Notes: generated by a model not told the origin, from the letters alone. Positions 9,626-22,446 are shown, numbered from the stretch's first letter. The stretch is DNA of 64,000 bases from Amphiduros pacificus (GCA_949316495.1 OX439009.1:14616201-14680200); one strand, 5' to 3'. Numbers and translations: made by a program.

Positions 9626-12600
9626 ATTGAATATTCTTAATGTGTTTTCTACATTCATGTGATCTTGGATCTACACTTTTCTGTCCAATTAAAATGTTCA
9701 ATTATGTGAATGTAAAATGTTGTCAACAAATCTTGCCAATTGCAAACAAATTGCACATTTTCTTCACAATATTTAGAGCACTTTGTAACTTTGTAATCTG
9801 AGGATTTTTTTATTGGGAAAAACATTCTATGCAACACAACCCAGTGGGAATTCATCCACACTAAAGAACAATTGTGAGCACAAATCTGAATGCTGTTATT
9901 AGCGTTTGTTTGTTTGTACCTTTTTCTTCTTTTTTAAACTTCTGTGTCAAAAAGAAGATAGCTTGTATGATGTACAATCTCACTTATTTATAATCATCAA
10001 AAAGAAATGTTATTGATATTTGGGCAAATATTAAAAAGTGGAATATATTAAAGTACATGTTTGCCCATAGAAAAGAGGTCAAATCTTTATTTCTATGATT
10101 ATATTTCCTGTTGTCTACTATGTTAGAGATCTATTGTAAAATTAGTATTTTCTAAACAAACCCCCAAGACTAAATTGAGTATAGTAGTGAATGTGAAATG
10201 TACAGTCTATTTTTGTAAAACATCTCTCTTTTTTAAAATTAAGTTTGTGGCTGAATTTGAACCATATCTTCAATTAACACTTGAAATGAATGTCAAATAC
10301 TCACTCCCATTTTGTTTCTTCATCAATAGCTGCAAAGTAGACTTTTATATTGTGAAATGATACATTCACATTTTGAAGGATTTATTATGCAAACACATTG
10401 AGACTTAAATGTCATGAAGGTCATTAAAATTAAATGTGTCAGTGTGCCAGAAATTGGTAGATTTCATGCAACGATCAGAGAGAAATCCTCTTTTTTTTAA
10501 AATTATATTGTCTGTCATTATGTGCTCTTCTTTAAATATTCTTCTAGAGGTAGATGTCAAACTGTTTGATGTTAATTTTTCTTGCCATACTTTCACTGAT
10601 CTTTTGGTCTTGCTGTCCATACTCTCTTTTATGACATCATCCTTATTTTTGTTTTAATCAAGCAATTCTTTTTATTTCATAATCTGTGCCTGACACTTTC
10701 AGTTGGAAGTTAATCACATTTTCATAATTGACTTTTCTGGATAAAATTTATATTAATGAATATTAATACCAATTTTATCCAAAAGAAGTCAATTATGAAT
10801 TAATGAATATTTTATAAATTAATTTTCACAGCATGATCATTTCTATTCTTGTTTGTTTTTCTCTGTAATTGCCCTTTGAGGGATGAATCTATATGTAGAT
10901 ATGGTCAACTCTTGTTTCTAAAGTATGGCACATTCTGGTTGGTGAATTATTTTACTGTCTGATTGTTGAATTTCACATTCTGTTTGTAAAATATGACACA
11001 TTCTTAGATGTGAATAATGGTACACTCTCCATCAGAGGATCACACAAACTATTGCTGTGATAGATTCAACATGTCACCCTCTGGCAGAGTTTGGGAGAAT
11101 GGTCCATTCTGATTGGTCAATTTTTGTACATTCTGATAGGTGACATGAATAGTTCATATTGATTGGTAGAGTATGGGTCATTCAAATTTGGAATACCTCG
11201 ATCCTCAAATGCCTTAACCTGTCTGGAATCACACACTTAGCATATTCTTATTTTATTAGAATTCAGGTTTTGCTGAAATAAATCTTGGAGTTAAACATCA
11301 GTGGGCTATGATTATAGTAAAATAAGAGACAAAGAATAATGGATGCAGAGAGCAAAGAGCTGACAATTTATATTTATTGAAAAAGAATACGAACTGTTGA
11401 GCCCAATCTGTACCATGTATATCTTAACCAAACATCTGTTAAAATGTTTCAGGAAAGGATGAAAAGATGATTGACATTTATGTTCAAAAGAAAAACAAAA
11501 AAATACCTCCCTCCCTACACATTACAAAAAAATCAAAAGAAAAACCATTTCCCATGGCCTTGTGTGCTCTCAGTCTGATCTTGCATGACAGGATAGACAC
11601 AGATATTTAAAGTATTTTGTTATTGGTCATATCTTGGACATTTGATGCCGTTTCAGTTATTTGAACTTATCCTGGGCTTGTGAGGGAAATAACTTTTTAA
11701 TCATTCCTATCTGAGTGCCAGACATTATGAAATAAGGTATAGCAAAATACAGACCATTTTTCATTTATAACTGACATAAAATGATGTGAATTAAGATAAC
11801 ATGGAGGTAATTGTTGGTCATTTAAAGAGTTAGCATAGATGATTTTTGGGTTAAATTAGTATTCTTGCCAAACTAAATGATTCCAAAGCACAAATAATGG
11901 TTGTGTCATAAACATATTAAAAAAATATATTTAAATATCCATAAATCTTTGTATTTACTATTAACTGTCCAAGAGAATATATGCCTTGTAAAAATATATT
12001 AGCCTGCCTTAATAAATGCTTTTCCCAAAAGCTAGGAGCAATTTGAGAACCATAAGTGAAATAGTAAGTTACAATAATTTGGGATTATTTCATGAGGTCA
12101 GTCATTTCAATCATTGGCATTGTGAATCCCATCAGTTACGTTTTTGATAGGAATTTGGGGATTTTTTTATTGTATTCTTGAATTGACTGAGCATAATATA
12201 TCTTGACTTCAAGAAAATCCAAAGCAAAATAAATTTGTCATATATTTATTTCAAGGGCACTTTGTATAAAAGAAAGGATGGTCTTTGATGTTAATGATGG
12301 AATAGTTATAAACTATATGTTGTTATACCCTTATGTTGGGTATACAGTTTGGAATAGCAAATTTTATAGCTGTGATTTAAAAGTTACACTTCCAGATACA
12401 TAATGCTCAATTTGTCACTAATTTATATTAAAAATGCATTAATTCATATTCTTTTTTTTATTTTGAAGTGCTGGTATATTCAGTTGCCATACTGAGACAT
12501 GGTGAGGGAGCATTTCTAGGTTATTGGGGAAAATAACTGTCAGATATGATATGTTTGTATGATGCTTGCTAGTAAAATAAAACTGTCTTGTATCCTTCTC

Positions 12601-12640
12601 TTTGTGAATTACGGGTTTTTGGATTGTTAAAAAAAAGAGA
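9626..12640. other. gene-free AT-rich spacer with degenerate ATTGG repeats
   Basis: No coding signal. Between about 10910 and 11190 a diverged cassette around CATTCTGATTGGT recurs several times, so the stretch contains several inverted CCAAT boxes. The only other structure I could support is the hairpin at 10721-10798. Confidence 0.5.
10721..10798. repeat. imperfect inverted repeat (hairpin), arms about 28 bp
   Basis: Left arm TTCATAATTGACTTTTC then TGGATAAAATT (10721-10748) pairs with the reverse complement of 10770-10798, with one extra base. The loop is about 21 bases and is itself AT-rich and partly palindromic. It could be a very short MITE or a hairpin-forming RNA; no target duplication is clear. 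Confidence 0.75.
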
Positions 12641-12649
12641 CTGACTGCT

Positions 12650-13590
12650 TCACCCAGTCCTGACCTGCCTGAACCATATCTGTGCCTGTCCTGACCTGCC
12701 TGAACCATCGGTGCATCAGTCCAGACCTGTCCTTGACCTGCCTGAACCATCTCTGTGCCTGTCCCTGACCTGCCTGAACCATCTCTGTGCCTGTCCCTGA
12801 CCTGCCTGAACCATATATGTGCCTGTCCTGACCTGCCTGAACCATCCCTGTGCCTCTTCACCAGTCCTGACTTGCCCTAACCATCTCTGCACCTAACCAT
12901 CTCTTCACCAGTCCTGACTTGCCCTAGCCATGTCTGCACCTGTCCTGACTTGCCGGAACCATCTCTTCACCAGTCCTGACTTGCCGGAACCATCTCTTCA
13001 CCAGTCCTGACTTGCCGGAACCATCTCTTCACCAGTCCTGACTTGCCCTAATCATCTCTTCACCAGTCCTGACTTGCCGGAACCATTTCTTCACCAGTCC
13101 TGACTTGCCGGAACCATCTCTTCACCAGTCCTGACTTGCCGGAACCATCTCTTCACCAGTCCTGACTTGCTCTAACCATCTCTGCATCTGTCCTGACTTG
13201 CCCTAACCATGTCGGTACCTGTCCTGACTTGCCCTAACCATGTCTGCACCTGTCCTCACTTGCCCTAAGCATGTCTGCAACTGTCCTGACTTGCCCTAAC
13301 CATCTCTGCATCTGTCCTGACTTGCCCTAACCAACTCTGCCCCTGTCCTGACTCACCCTAACCAACTCTGCACCTGTCCTGACTTGCCCTAACCATATCT
13401 GCACCTGTCCTGACTTGCCCTAACCATCTCTGCACCTGTCCTGACTTGCCCTTACCATCTCTGCACCTGTCTTGCCTTGCCCAAACCATCTCTGCATCTG
13501 TCCTGCCCTAACCATCTCTGCACCTATCCTGACTTGCCCTAACCATATCTGCATCTGTTCTGATCTGCCCTAACCATCTCTGCACAACAG
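12650..13590. repeat. minisatellite B, about 31-bp unit, about 30 copies in three blocks
   Basis: The unit is built on TCCTGACTTGCCCTAACCAT followed by CTCTGCACCTG. Variants are segregated. Units at about 12655-12860 carry GACCTGCCTGAACC, units at about 12900-13160 carry GACTTGCCGGAACC with CTTCACCAG, and the rest to 13590 carry GACTTGCCCTAACC with CTGCACCTG. This is the pattern expected of local expansion and homogenisation from three founders. Bottom-strand frames through it (for example 12439-12861) only translate the repeat. Confidence 0.97.
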
Positions 13591-15705
13591 ATCTATTGTT
13601 TAGTTGAAAAGAGGTGTCGTGACCTTTGGATTTTGAAAATGTGAACATTTCAAATTGAAATGTGAATGATAATTTCAAGTGTCCTCCCAGCTTTGCAGCT
13701 TGAAATAATGTATCCAATATGGGTGCTGACTTAGTCACACATATCTTTTCTCAATATGTCTCCAACTGAGGCCATATTTAGATTAACAAAATAAGACAAT
13801 TGATGCTATGTGTCCCTACATGCACATTTGAAAGACAACTATTTTCATAAAAGTATTTGAAACAAATCTGAGCCTAATTGAAAATTGAAAGGATTCATAT
13901 CCTGACAAAACTTCATCTTACCTATGAATAATGAAGATATCTACGAGGTAGTTTCAGCAGAAAATATTCAGTTGCCATGGAACAATTAGAACACAAGCTT
14001 AGTAGCAACAGTTCCTCAGTGATTATCAAAATACCTGAGTTTGATTCCAGGCCATGCCAAGATTAAATTCATGTTACAATTTCTCATATGAGCTGAGGCC
14101 CATGCCAAAAGGTTTGACCTGTTGTCCTTGTAAATATGTGACCGGGTGGGTTGTCATGTCAAGGACCTGCGACATGACTTTAGTGAGGCGGCACTATGTC
14201 TCATAAAAAAATGGCTGAAATAATGTTGAAATTGATATAAACCACAAACCAAACAAATTGACAGACCAGCCAACTGACAAAGAGACTGAAAATGCCTCCT
14301 TACTGTCTAAGCTTGCTGAGAAAGTAAAAAGAAAAACACTAACCCAGAAATCAAATCTGTATGAAATTTATTCGTTTTCTCTTGAAAGTATATGGATGTA
14401 GGAATGAACAGGTGGATTGGAAACAATTTAATATGCTCTACCACATGAACTAAATAAATCTTTTAGTTAACATTGCTAATTATATGTACATTCTTATTCA
14501 TTTCCATGAATTTATATACAATGTTACACCACAGGCTTTCTTCACACATATCCCAACAGTGCCCCTCCCCAAGTTTATGTGAACTGTTTATAGTTCACAT
14601 AGGCTCTGAGCAAGAGGCCCTATTTGGGTGGCTGCCTTTGATTTTACTGCTCAGAACCTGTTATAACCAAGTTCTTTTTATTATATCCACTATTTCACAG
14701 TGAATCAATGAAACATGATTCTGTTGATGATTCCCAATATAAAAACCATTTCATTTGACATATTGATAAGAACCATTTTAAAAATCACACAATAAGTTCT
14801 TCAATCTGAAAAGGCCTTTCACTTGTGCATCCCAAACTGAAAATTTCAATGAAAAAGTTTAAGCACCCATTGGGAAGTTAAACTTCATTTACTGCAGCAT
14901 AAATGAACATGACACAATGGAATTTCATAGTGGAAAATGGTTTACATTATTATTATACCTATATTGTTTACTGGCCGTACTGACACCTATTGTCAATATC
15001 AAACATATTTCCACAATTATTGCTGCATATATTCTCCACACTACATGTTGAATTGATATATAATATCATAATGTAAATAGGTGATACAAATATACACATG
15101 GTCAAATTTATCAAAAATTTTGCATTCTCCATAACCTTTTAATCATTTTGCACTGAAATTTATAATTCAACTTCCATATTTATTTGGTTTGTTTCTATTT
15201 ATATTGCATTGAGCATAAACATTTATGACAATGAGCTTAAATGTGTTTACAGCCTCAATGTGTAGTGTAGAAATAAAGAAAGTCAACATCTCAGGTATAA
15301 AAGATTAATTAGTACAAAATTGTCTTTGGAGAAATGCAGTATAGTATCTGGCCTGTTGTCAAGTGAGAAATAGTTGGGACACAATAAGGAGAAAGGATTG
15401 CAAAATCTTTGCACATCATATTTTGACTTACAAGAACATGTTGTCATCCTTTCTGAACCTTTTTTTGTAATCCATTTGTGCATTATGTGAGAGGAGCAAA
15501 AGTCAGTCATACAAGAACTTATAAATCAGAAATTGTTGTTCTGATCAAGAAAAACCACCCAACAGGTTAGTTCGTGGTTAGGGGAGATGAAATGATGCAA
15601 GAGGAAACATAGTACAGGAAGTGAAAGGAACAAAGGTCATTACTGGTTGCCAAATGTTAAGAGTTATCTGACACCCCAGTGAGTCTTTTATAGGCTATAA
15701 AGCAT
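13591..15705. other. gene-free spacer between minisatellites B and C
   Basis: AT-rich, with only short open frames that show no family resemblance. It contains the SINE-like piece near 13990-14215. Nothing else is supported. Confidence 0.5.
13990..14215 (+). mobile_element. probable decayed tRNA-derived SINE
   Basis: AGTTTGATTCC at 14038-14048 is close to a polymerase III B box in tRNA context. It is followed by a non-tRNA body and ends in an A-run around 14200. The layout (tRNA-like head, unrelated body, A-rich tail) fits a SINE. The A box is poor and I cannot see a target duplication, so this is tentative. Confidence 0.4.
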
Positions 15706-16190
15706 TTAGTGGTTAGAAAGCACACCTCAATGTGTGGTTACAAAGCACACTTCAATGAGTGGTTACAAAGCACACCTCAATGTGTGGTTACAAAGCACAC
15801 TTCAATGAGTGGTTACAAAGCACAACTCAACATGTGGTTACAAAGCACACTTCAATGAGTGGTTACAAAGCACACCTCAATGTGTGGTTACAAACCACAC
15901 CTCAATGTGTGGTTACAAAGCACACCTCTGTGTAGTTACAAAGCACAACTCAACATGTGGTTACAAACCACATCTCAATGTGTGGTTACAAAGCACACTT
16001 CAATGAGTGGTTACAAACAACACCTCAATGTGTGGTTACAAAACACACTTCAATGAGTAGTCACAAAGCTCACCTCAATGAGTGGTTACAGACCACCCCT
16101 TAATGAGTGGTTGCAATGCACACCTCAACAAGTGGTTACAAAGGGCACCTAAATGAGTTGTTATGAACTCCCCAGTGAGGGGTTAGAAGT
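15705..16190. repeat. minisatellite C, 25-bp unit with partial 50-bp higher order
   Basis: About 19 tandem copies of GTGGTTACAAAGCACACCTC plus AATGT. Near the start, units alternate between CACCTCAATGT and CACTTCAATGA, giving a 50-bp double unit; later units drift. Since 25 is not a multiple of three, apparent reading frames cycle through all frames and are not genes. Confidence 0.96.
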
Positions 16191-16492
16191 ATATTTTAAA
16201 TTACTCCACTGCTTGCAACATATCAAAAAATGGCTACAAACCTGGCAGGAAAATGGCTTTGTCCAGTTCTTTAATATCTGTAAAATGCAGGTATCATGAA
16301 AAGTATTGGACTTCATACTCTATTTCCTTCTGAAAAGTATTTTATTAACTTAATGTGAGATACAGCCAAAATGCTGTCTTTAGCACCATGACCAAAATAC
16401 AAGTCTCAAAGACTATCGCAGTTGCAATGTGCAGTGCACTATGGTGTGTTTATAACAGAAGCAGTACTCCAATATAGAACAAGAGACAGAGT

Positions 16493-16579
16493 GTGCCACC
16501 TGGTGTGTATATAGTGTATATATAGTGCCCTCTGGTGTACAAAGTGCCTCCCTTTAGGACAGATAGTGCCCTCTGGAGG
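16493..16579 (-). promoter_or_regulatory. three tandem CTCF-like core motifs
   Basis: Read on the minus strand, CACCAGGTGGCAC (16493-16506), CACCAGAGGGCAC (16525-16538) and CTCCAGAGGGCAC (16566-16579) each match the bilaterian CTCF core CCASYAGRKGGC with one mismatch. All share one orientation and are 30-40 bases apart. Whether CTCF binds them is not shown by sequence. The stretch is also a weak tandem repeat, which could produce the same regularity by chance. Confidence 0.4.
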
Positions 16580-16599
16580 ACAGATAAAACCCCCTGAAG

Positions 16600-18249
16600 T
16601 GGTATTATCAATGAAAGCAAGTCACTCATTAACAAACATGATTGCTTTACAAAACAAACTGATCTAAACTGGCTGACTACATAAGTCAAATATGTATATA
16701 AATGTACACAGTGAGCCTTTAAGAAGCAGAGATAAATTATTTACAACCTTTAGCAAAACTTACATGTACAAAATTCTAATCAGATGGAAAATAGTTAAAA
16801 AGATACTACATATTACATGCAAATAATTTGTATGATAAGTGCATGAGTGATATTTACAAACTGTTCATGAAAGATGTCAGGCTATGAGGTCATATATGAC
16901 TGAGCAGGACATTAGTGACCACAATGAAAAGATAAGATGTCAGGAATCGTGAGACAAAAGTGAATTCTATGTAGTTTGTAATAAATTAATACCAATCATT
17001 TTGAAGTCTTTATATTTTATATGTGAACCCAAATGTTGTTCACATCATGACATTTTACATGACCTTTTGAAAATTTTTGCTGATGATTCATCTTTGTCTT
17101 TTTGAACCTGTTTTACATCATTTGTAATATGACAATGCCTGTTGAGTTGGAAAAATGATTAAAAGCTCCAGACAATGACTTACAGGTTTATTTTAATGAA
17201 ATGAAAAGCGTGAAAACCCTCTCTGCATCTCTAAGATTATGTATAAGTAAAATACTGTGTTCCTTAAACGGACCACTAATTACATCCTTATTTGGACAGT
17301 TCATTTGCATAATCATATAAATTCTTGTCCATCATTTATACATTTCCTTTACTTTCCCTAGAAGAAAAATGTCTTCTTTTTGCATTGCAATAACAGTAGT
17401 TAAATTACAATTTTGTATTTCTTACAAAAGCAATGTTCTAAGTCCTTTTCTTCAATACTTATACACATTCATTTCCACAACAAACTGTGTTTTGGTATCA
17501 CATATGCATTATATTTCAATCTTATACAAAGAACATTACAGCCAGCCAGACAGACAAAACAGTAAAAACAATACCCAACACTTTCAGTGGTTGTGAAGGG
17601 GAGCTAAAACAGACCATGTACATCAACAGGCAGTAAGTGTTGTTAACATCATCTCAATAAAGCGTCAAATTTGGCATCTTTCTTGATAAAAAATACGGAC
17701 CAGTTCTATTTTCTAACGTTTGGAATGATTGTGAAATTGCTGTCCTTCAAATTTTGCAATAGTTATGAACTTGAAAGAAAAATTCAGTCAGAGGGTAGGC
17801 TTACAGGATCAAGTTCAACCTTTTTCATTTCAGTTGGAACATATATTTGATAATATAATTTTTTGACAAATTTGACACTAACTGAATATAGATTGCAATG
17901 AACGTCAAATAGAATTAAGTCACAGTTCAGTTGTGTATACCACATCATTCTCTGGAAATTATTCTAGTGCTGATATCAAATTTATAATGCACCTGTTCAA
18001 TTGCTCTTTAAAAAAAATCACGAACATGATGGGAACATACAGTGTTTGAAATTTCATATTGTCTAGTAAAATTATTTTCGTTCTTAAAGTTAGTCACAGG
18101 AAATCACAAACAAGCTGATATTTTATATTGCATATATTAAGCTTATGTATGTTAATGTATGTATGTATAAGTGGTTATATTTCAGTCACAACCTTTGAAG
18201 GAAACAGTACAAATGGGAATACCATGAGGTTCTGTGAGGATCCTATACC
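16600..18249. other. gene-free spacer
   Basis: AT-rich, with no coding frame or RNA gene I can support. It may contain the distal 3' UTR of the MFSD3-like gene on the minus strand: a canonical minus-strand AATAAA lies near 17188, but that would put minisatellite D inside the UTR. Confidence 0.4.
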
Positions 18250-18880
18250 CTGTGCCACAAGGGAGATTCTAGCACATGCCCTGAGAGATAAACAGGCTGC
18301 CACAAATAAGGGGAGTTTAGCACATACCCCGAGGGCCGACTGAGGCCTGCCATGAGGGAGGGGAGTCTAGCACATACCCCGAGGGCCCACTGAGGCCTGC
18401 CATGAGGGAGGGGAGTCTAGCACATACCCCGAGGGCCGACTGAGGCCTGCCACGAGGGAGGGGAGTCTAGCACATACCCCGAGGGCCCACTGAGGCCTGC
18501 CATGAGGGAGGGGAGTCTAGCACATACCCTGAGGGCTGACTGAGGCCTGCCATGAGGGAGGGGAGTCTAGCACATACCCCGAGGGCCCACTGAGGCCTAC
18601 CATGAGGGAGGGGAGTCTAGCACATACCCCAAGGGCCCACTGAGGCCTGCCATGAGGGAGGGGAGTCTAGCACATACCCCGAGGGCCCACTGAGGCCTGC
18701 CATGAGGGAGGGGAGTCTAGCACATACCCCGAGGGCCCACTGAAGCCTGCCATGAGGGAGGGGAGTCTAGCACATACCCCGAGGGCCGACTGAGGCCTGC
18801 CATGAGAGAGGGGAGTCTAGCACATACCCCGAGGGCCGACTGAGGCCTGCCATGAGGGAGGGGAGTTTAGCACATACCAG
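18250..18880. repeat. minisatellite D, exact 50-bp period, about 13 units
   Basis: Eleven registers begin at 18331, 18381 and so on to 18831, exactly 50 bases apart, with two degenerate units before them. The unit contains GAGGGCCCACTGAGGCCTGC then CATGAGGGAGGGGAGTCTAG. Two common variants, GGGCCGAC and GGGCCCAC, are interspersed. It is much richer in GC than its surroundings. The near absence of indels suggests recent expansion. It lies about 300 bases beyond the MFSD3-like stop codon. Confidence 0.98.
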
Positions 18881-19192
18881 GCCATACATGATCTTTTTGG
18901 CATATTTGCCCATTTTTGTTCAATTTCACTCAAAATTGTGAAAATTGCAAGAAGAAAATAACTTTCTGCAAAGGAATTACATATTCCTTACAATCCACAA
19001 TTCTTACAAAAAATCTGATGAAAGCTCTAAAAATTTCACAGTTGCTATGCAAACAAAATTCAGCCTACTGTCCAGGCAGGAAAGGAGTTTCAAAAACCCA
19101 ACATTTCCATACAAAATAAGCAGCTTTGCTCATCATATGTCCACCTCAATGTTCGATGTACAACTACATTTCCTTGTTTCTGCCCTGCATCA

Positions 19193-22100
19193 TCAACTGT
19201 CCTTTGGTCTGGTTGAGGTTGATAAAATCCTAGGACATTTCTGCAGCCATGGCAACACTGCAACAGCTAACCCTACAAAGCCTAAATACATGGGTCCATA
19301 ACCAAAAATATCAACAAGCCATCCGGTCAATGAGCCAAACATAAGCTTTCCAAATACTTCCAGTGTTGCTAGGGTGGTGTAGTGGGTGGCCTGGATGTCC
19401 TCCGAGGCTTTCTGGGAACACTGCATCATGAAGGTGAAGGTCAATGTGGTAACCGTGCCACTGACCAATAGCAGGAGATTCATTGCAAATATGGCGCCAT
19501 CTGTTAAAAGAATTATACATTTTTATGTAGGTATTTTCTATCTTAAACCACAGGCCAAACGCTTGTGAGCTTTGCTGGCCACTGCTTAACATAACATAAG
19601 AAACATAAGATTAAACGATTCAGGATAGTTTACATTTTTTGGAGGAGATAAAAATATTTTGATGTTTGTCTAGGATCTTAAGTTTCTTAACTATTGCAAA
19701 AGAGAGCATATTTAAGGATTTCTCAGTTTGAGTTAGGCCTTGTAGTTGATGGATGTTTTTATACTTACAGTAGAGGAGAGTTGTGGATTGTGGTACGACC
19801 TGGAGCTGCCAGACTGCGACCACCCACAAGGTGGCACCAAGAGCCATGAGGCGGCAGAGTGATAACTGCTGCAACATCAACACTGTCGGCAAACTGAAAA
19901 GCAAGAACACACAATGATGCACTACCAATGAATAACAAGATGGATCTCTTTACAATAAAGAAATCATAGTGTGCTTTTAAAGACTACCAGTATTTTATTT
20001 ACAGACAAGCACAATACAAGTCTAGTTGACAAATGACTTGCTGAGTTCAAGATGAAAGCACAACAGGGTGCATACAGTAAATGTGTTGAATAATTTTGGT
20101 TTGGAATAATAACATGCTGTTCTGATGGACTGTATATTGGATCCTGGGTTATGTACAGGTATATATTCAGGATTAATGAATTGTCATAACATATTGTATC
20201 AGTCAAGTCCAGGTCTGTGCTGATATGTGGATTCAAAAAGAATATTGGGTAAGCAATCTTGCCATGAGTGAAATGGAATGCATATAACAAGACCTGTGGA
20301 ATACAAGCTTTCTGAATCATTTGGAAATATATAACTTTACACTGTCCACACCCAGAAGAATGAATTATTCTACATCATGTCAATGCCACCTATACTTGGA
20401 ATAAGTCATATTTTAACAAATGCAAAATCTACAAAATGGCCAAAAGGGAAGTTAGTTTTTTAGTTATTTTTTTGTTCACACATTAGTCTGGTCTAATAAT
20501 GGTCTGCCTTTTGGACCTTGGGATCTGGTGCTGCCTCTGGTGAGTCATTTTTGACACCAGGTGGTAATTTTGATACCATTTGGTAATTGTTTTTACTACA
20601 TAAAGCAACTGAACTTTAGTTTGGCAAAACAAAGTCACATTTCACTGAAATTCAGGCTTGTCCCTAGAATCACATAAAGCTAAATAGGAAAGGCAACTCA
20701 GCATAAATACTGCAAATAATTGAATCAAGTCCAAAAAAACAAAGGCAGAAAATTTCCTGATAGTAGTGTCTAATTCTGGATTCTGAGCACTGTTTTTGGT
20801 TTTATTATTTACTTATTACACTGGTAATTCCTTGTAATTTGTAATCCTTATGGACACACCTGCAACAGTATTCAAAATGTGAGCTTGACTTTCTGTCCTT
20901 AGCAAGCGACCTTTGCCCAGAACTTTTTAGGTCTTTTTCTACCTTTTTTTCCAATTATTCTACTAACTACAGCAGGCTAATGACAAGCAGCACTTAGACT
21001 TATTTCAGACACTGACCTGAAGTGAGTAAGCAACCATCCTCCGACAAGTGATCCACCGATGGAGACCGCCTGACCTACCACTCCCGTCCAGAAAGTTACG
21101 TCCTGTGAGTGAATGCCTTGATCCACCAGAAACAATGGCAGCATGTTCAGCGCCCCCTGCTCACCTGCTCAAACATATTATTAGCATTATTAAACAGCAA
21201 ACTTCCTTTACTTCATCCTTCAGTTCGTCAATGCATGTGGAAATTCAACATTTATTATTTTGATTAATAATTTAATTTCGCTGTTATTTTGTCATACAAA
21301 ATGTTCAAATTAATGCATTTAAAAAAATATTAAATGGCACATCATAACTAATGACTCTGACGTTATTATTTTTGTGTAATCTGGTATCACATATATATTT
21401 CTACCTGAGAAGTTTTATATTTTATAAAGTCAAATCTTACCAAGTTTATAAATGAGCACGTAACCCATCATCCACACGGTTCCTGGAACTTCCAGGATTT
21501 CTTTGAGGAATCCTAACTTTGTAGGGAGTCGAGAGTTGATCTTCTCGAGATAGTTATCAAACTCTTTATCTTGGTCGGTTTTGTTCAGTAATTTATGGCA
21601 GTCACACTGAAAATGACCGGAGGAAGACCCTTTCTTGTCTTTTCTCTTTTTCGTCAGCGATTCTGATTTGTCATCATCCGTTGATGGTTTAACATTTGCA
21701 TTTTTCTCCTTGTGTTCATGGCATTCAATATTTGCTTTCTTTATACTTTCTGACATCTCTCCTTCCTTTTCTCTATTCACTGGCTCAATTCTACTGTCTT
21801 CATCACCATTAACACTTTTGTTTTCATGGCTGATTTCACAATTATGTTCTGTACTCTCAGACTCTGATCTGGACTCTTTGTCATGTGCACCAATTCTTTT
21901 TAGACTGGGAGAAATATATGCAAAAAAAAGAGCTTGTAAATATACTGCAGTCAATGTAAAGAACAGCCCCATCCAGCCAAGATTGTCCAAAAACCAAACA
22001 AGAATTCCTCCACCAAAAATAGCTCCAAGCTTATATCCTACAACTTGGGCTGTGTTTCCTTTCCCAAGCTGTTCAGGCTTCAAAATGGCAACTGCAATGC

Positions 22101-22446
22101 CATCTACTGCAATGTCTTGAGTGGCAGCAAACAGGTTAAGGGAAAGCAAAACAAAGCATAGGAGGTACAAATTATATGGGGATATAATACTGGCCACAGA
22201 ACATGTGACAGCTAGGCCTCCGATACTCCACAGCAGCCAGTGACGTTTAGTTGCTTGACGGTCCACCAGGGGGGCCCACAAAGCTTTGCACATCCAGGGG
22301 GCCAGGAGAAGTTTGAAGAGCCCGACGTTGGTGAGGGACATTCCACGCGAGCGGAGGTAAATCGGCATGAAGCGTGACTGGAAGCCATAGGGAAGGCCCT
22401 GGATGAAGTACAGGAAACTGAGCAGCAATATACTACTTGACAACAT
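19193..22446 (-). CDS. MFSD3: MFSD3-like major facilitator transporter, 528 aa, four coding exons
   Basis: Coding exons on the minus strand are 22446-21441, 21164-21017, 19893-19769 and 19500-19193. All junctions are GT-AG and phases agree, with 1587 coding bases. The N-terminus (FIQGLPYGFQS, then LLAPWMCKALWAPLVD), the segment FAATQDIAVDGIAVAIL and the C-terminal half (EVPGTVWMMGYVLIYKLGEQ; THYTTLATLEVFGKL) follow vertebrate MFSD3, a multi-pass protein of the acetyl-CoA transporter-like MFS group whose substrate is not settled. Twelve membrane segments are expected. The central cytoplasmic loop (residues about 185-312) is far longer than in the roughly 410-residue human protein and is rich in Glu, Lys and Ser, with a CDCH cluster. 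A 5' UTR exon probably starts at 22491 after a TTTTTTTAG acceptor. The 3' end is unclear. Confidence 0.93.

Noticed and set aside
12439-12861. Minus-strand frame with repeated Gln-Ala-Gly-Gln words
   Set aside because: It translates minisatellite B; neighbouring units in other frames are equally open.
13990-14100. Possible functional tRNA gene
   Set aside because: Only a B-box-like word is present; no cloverleaf could be drawn and the A box is poor.
8732-18880. Direct-repeat arrays as possible CRISPR
   Set aside because: Units are contiguous with no unique spacers, and the DNA is clearly eukaryotic.
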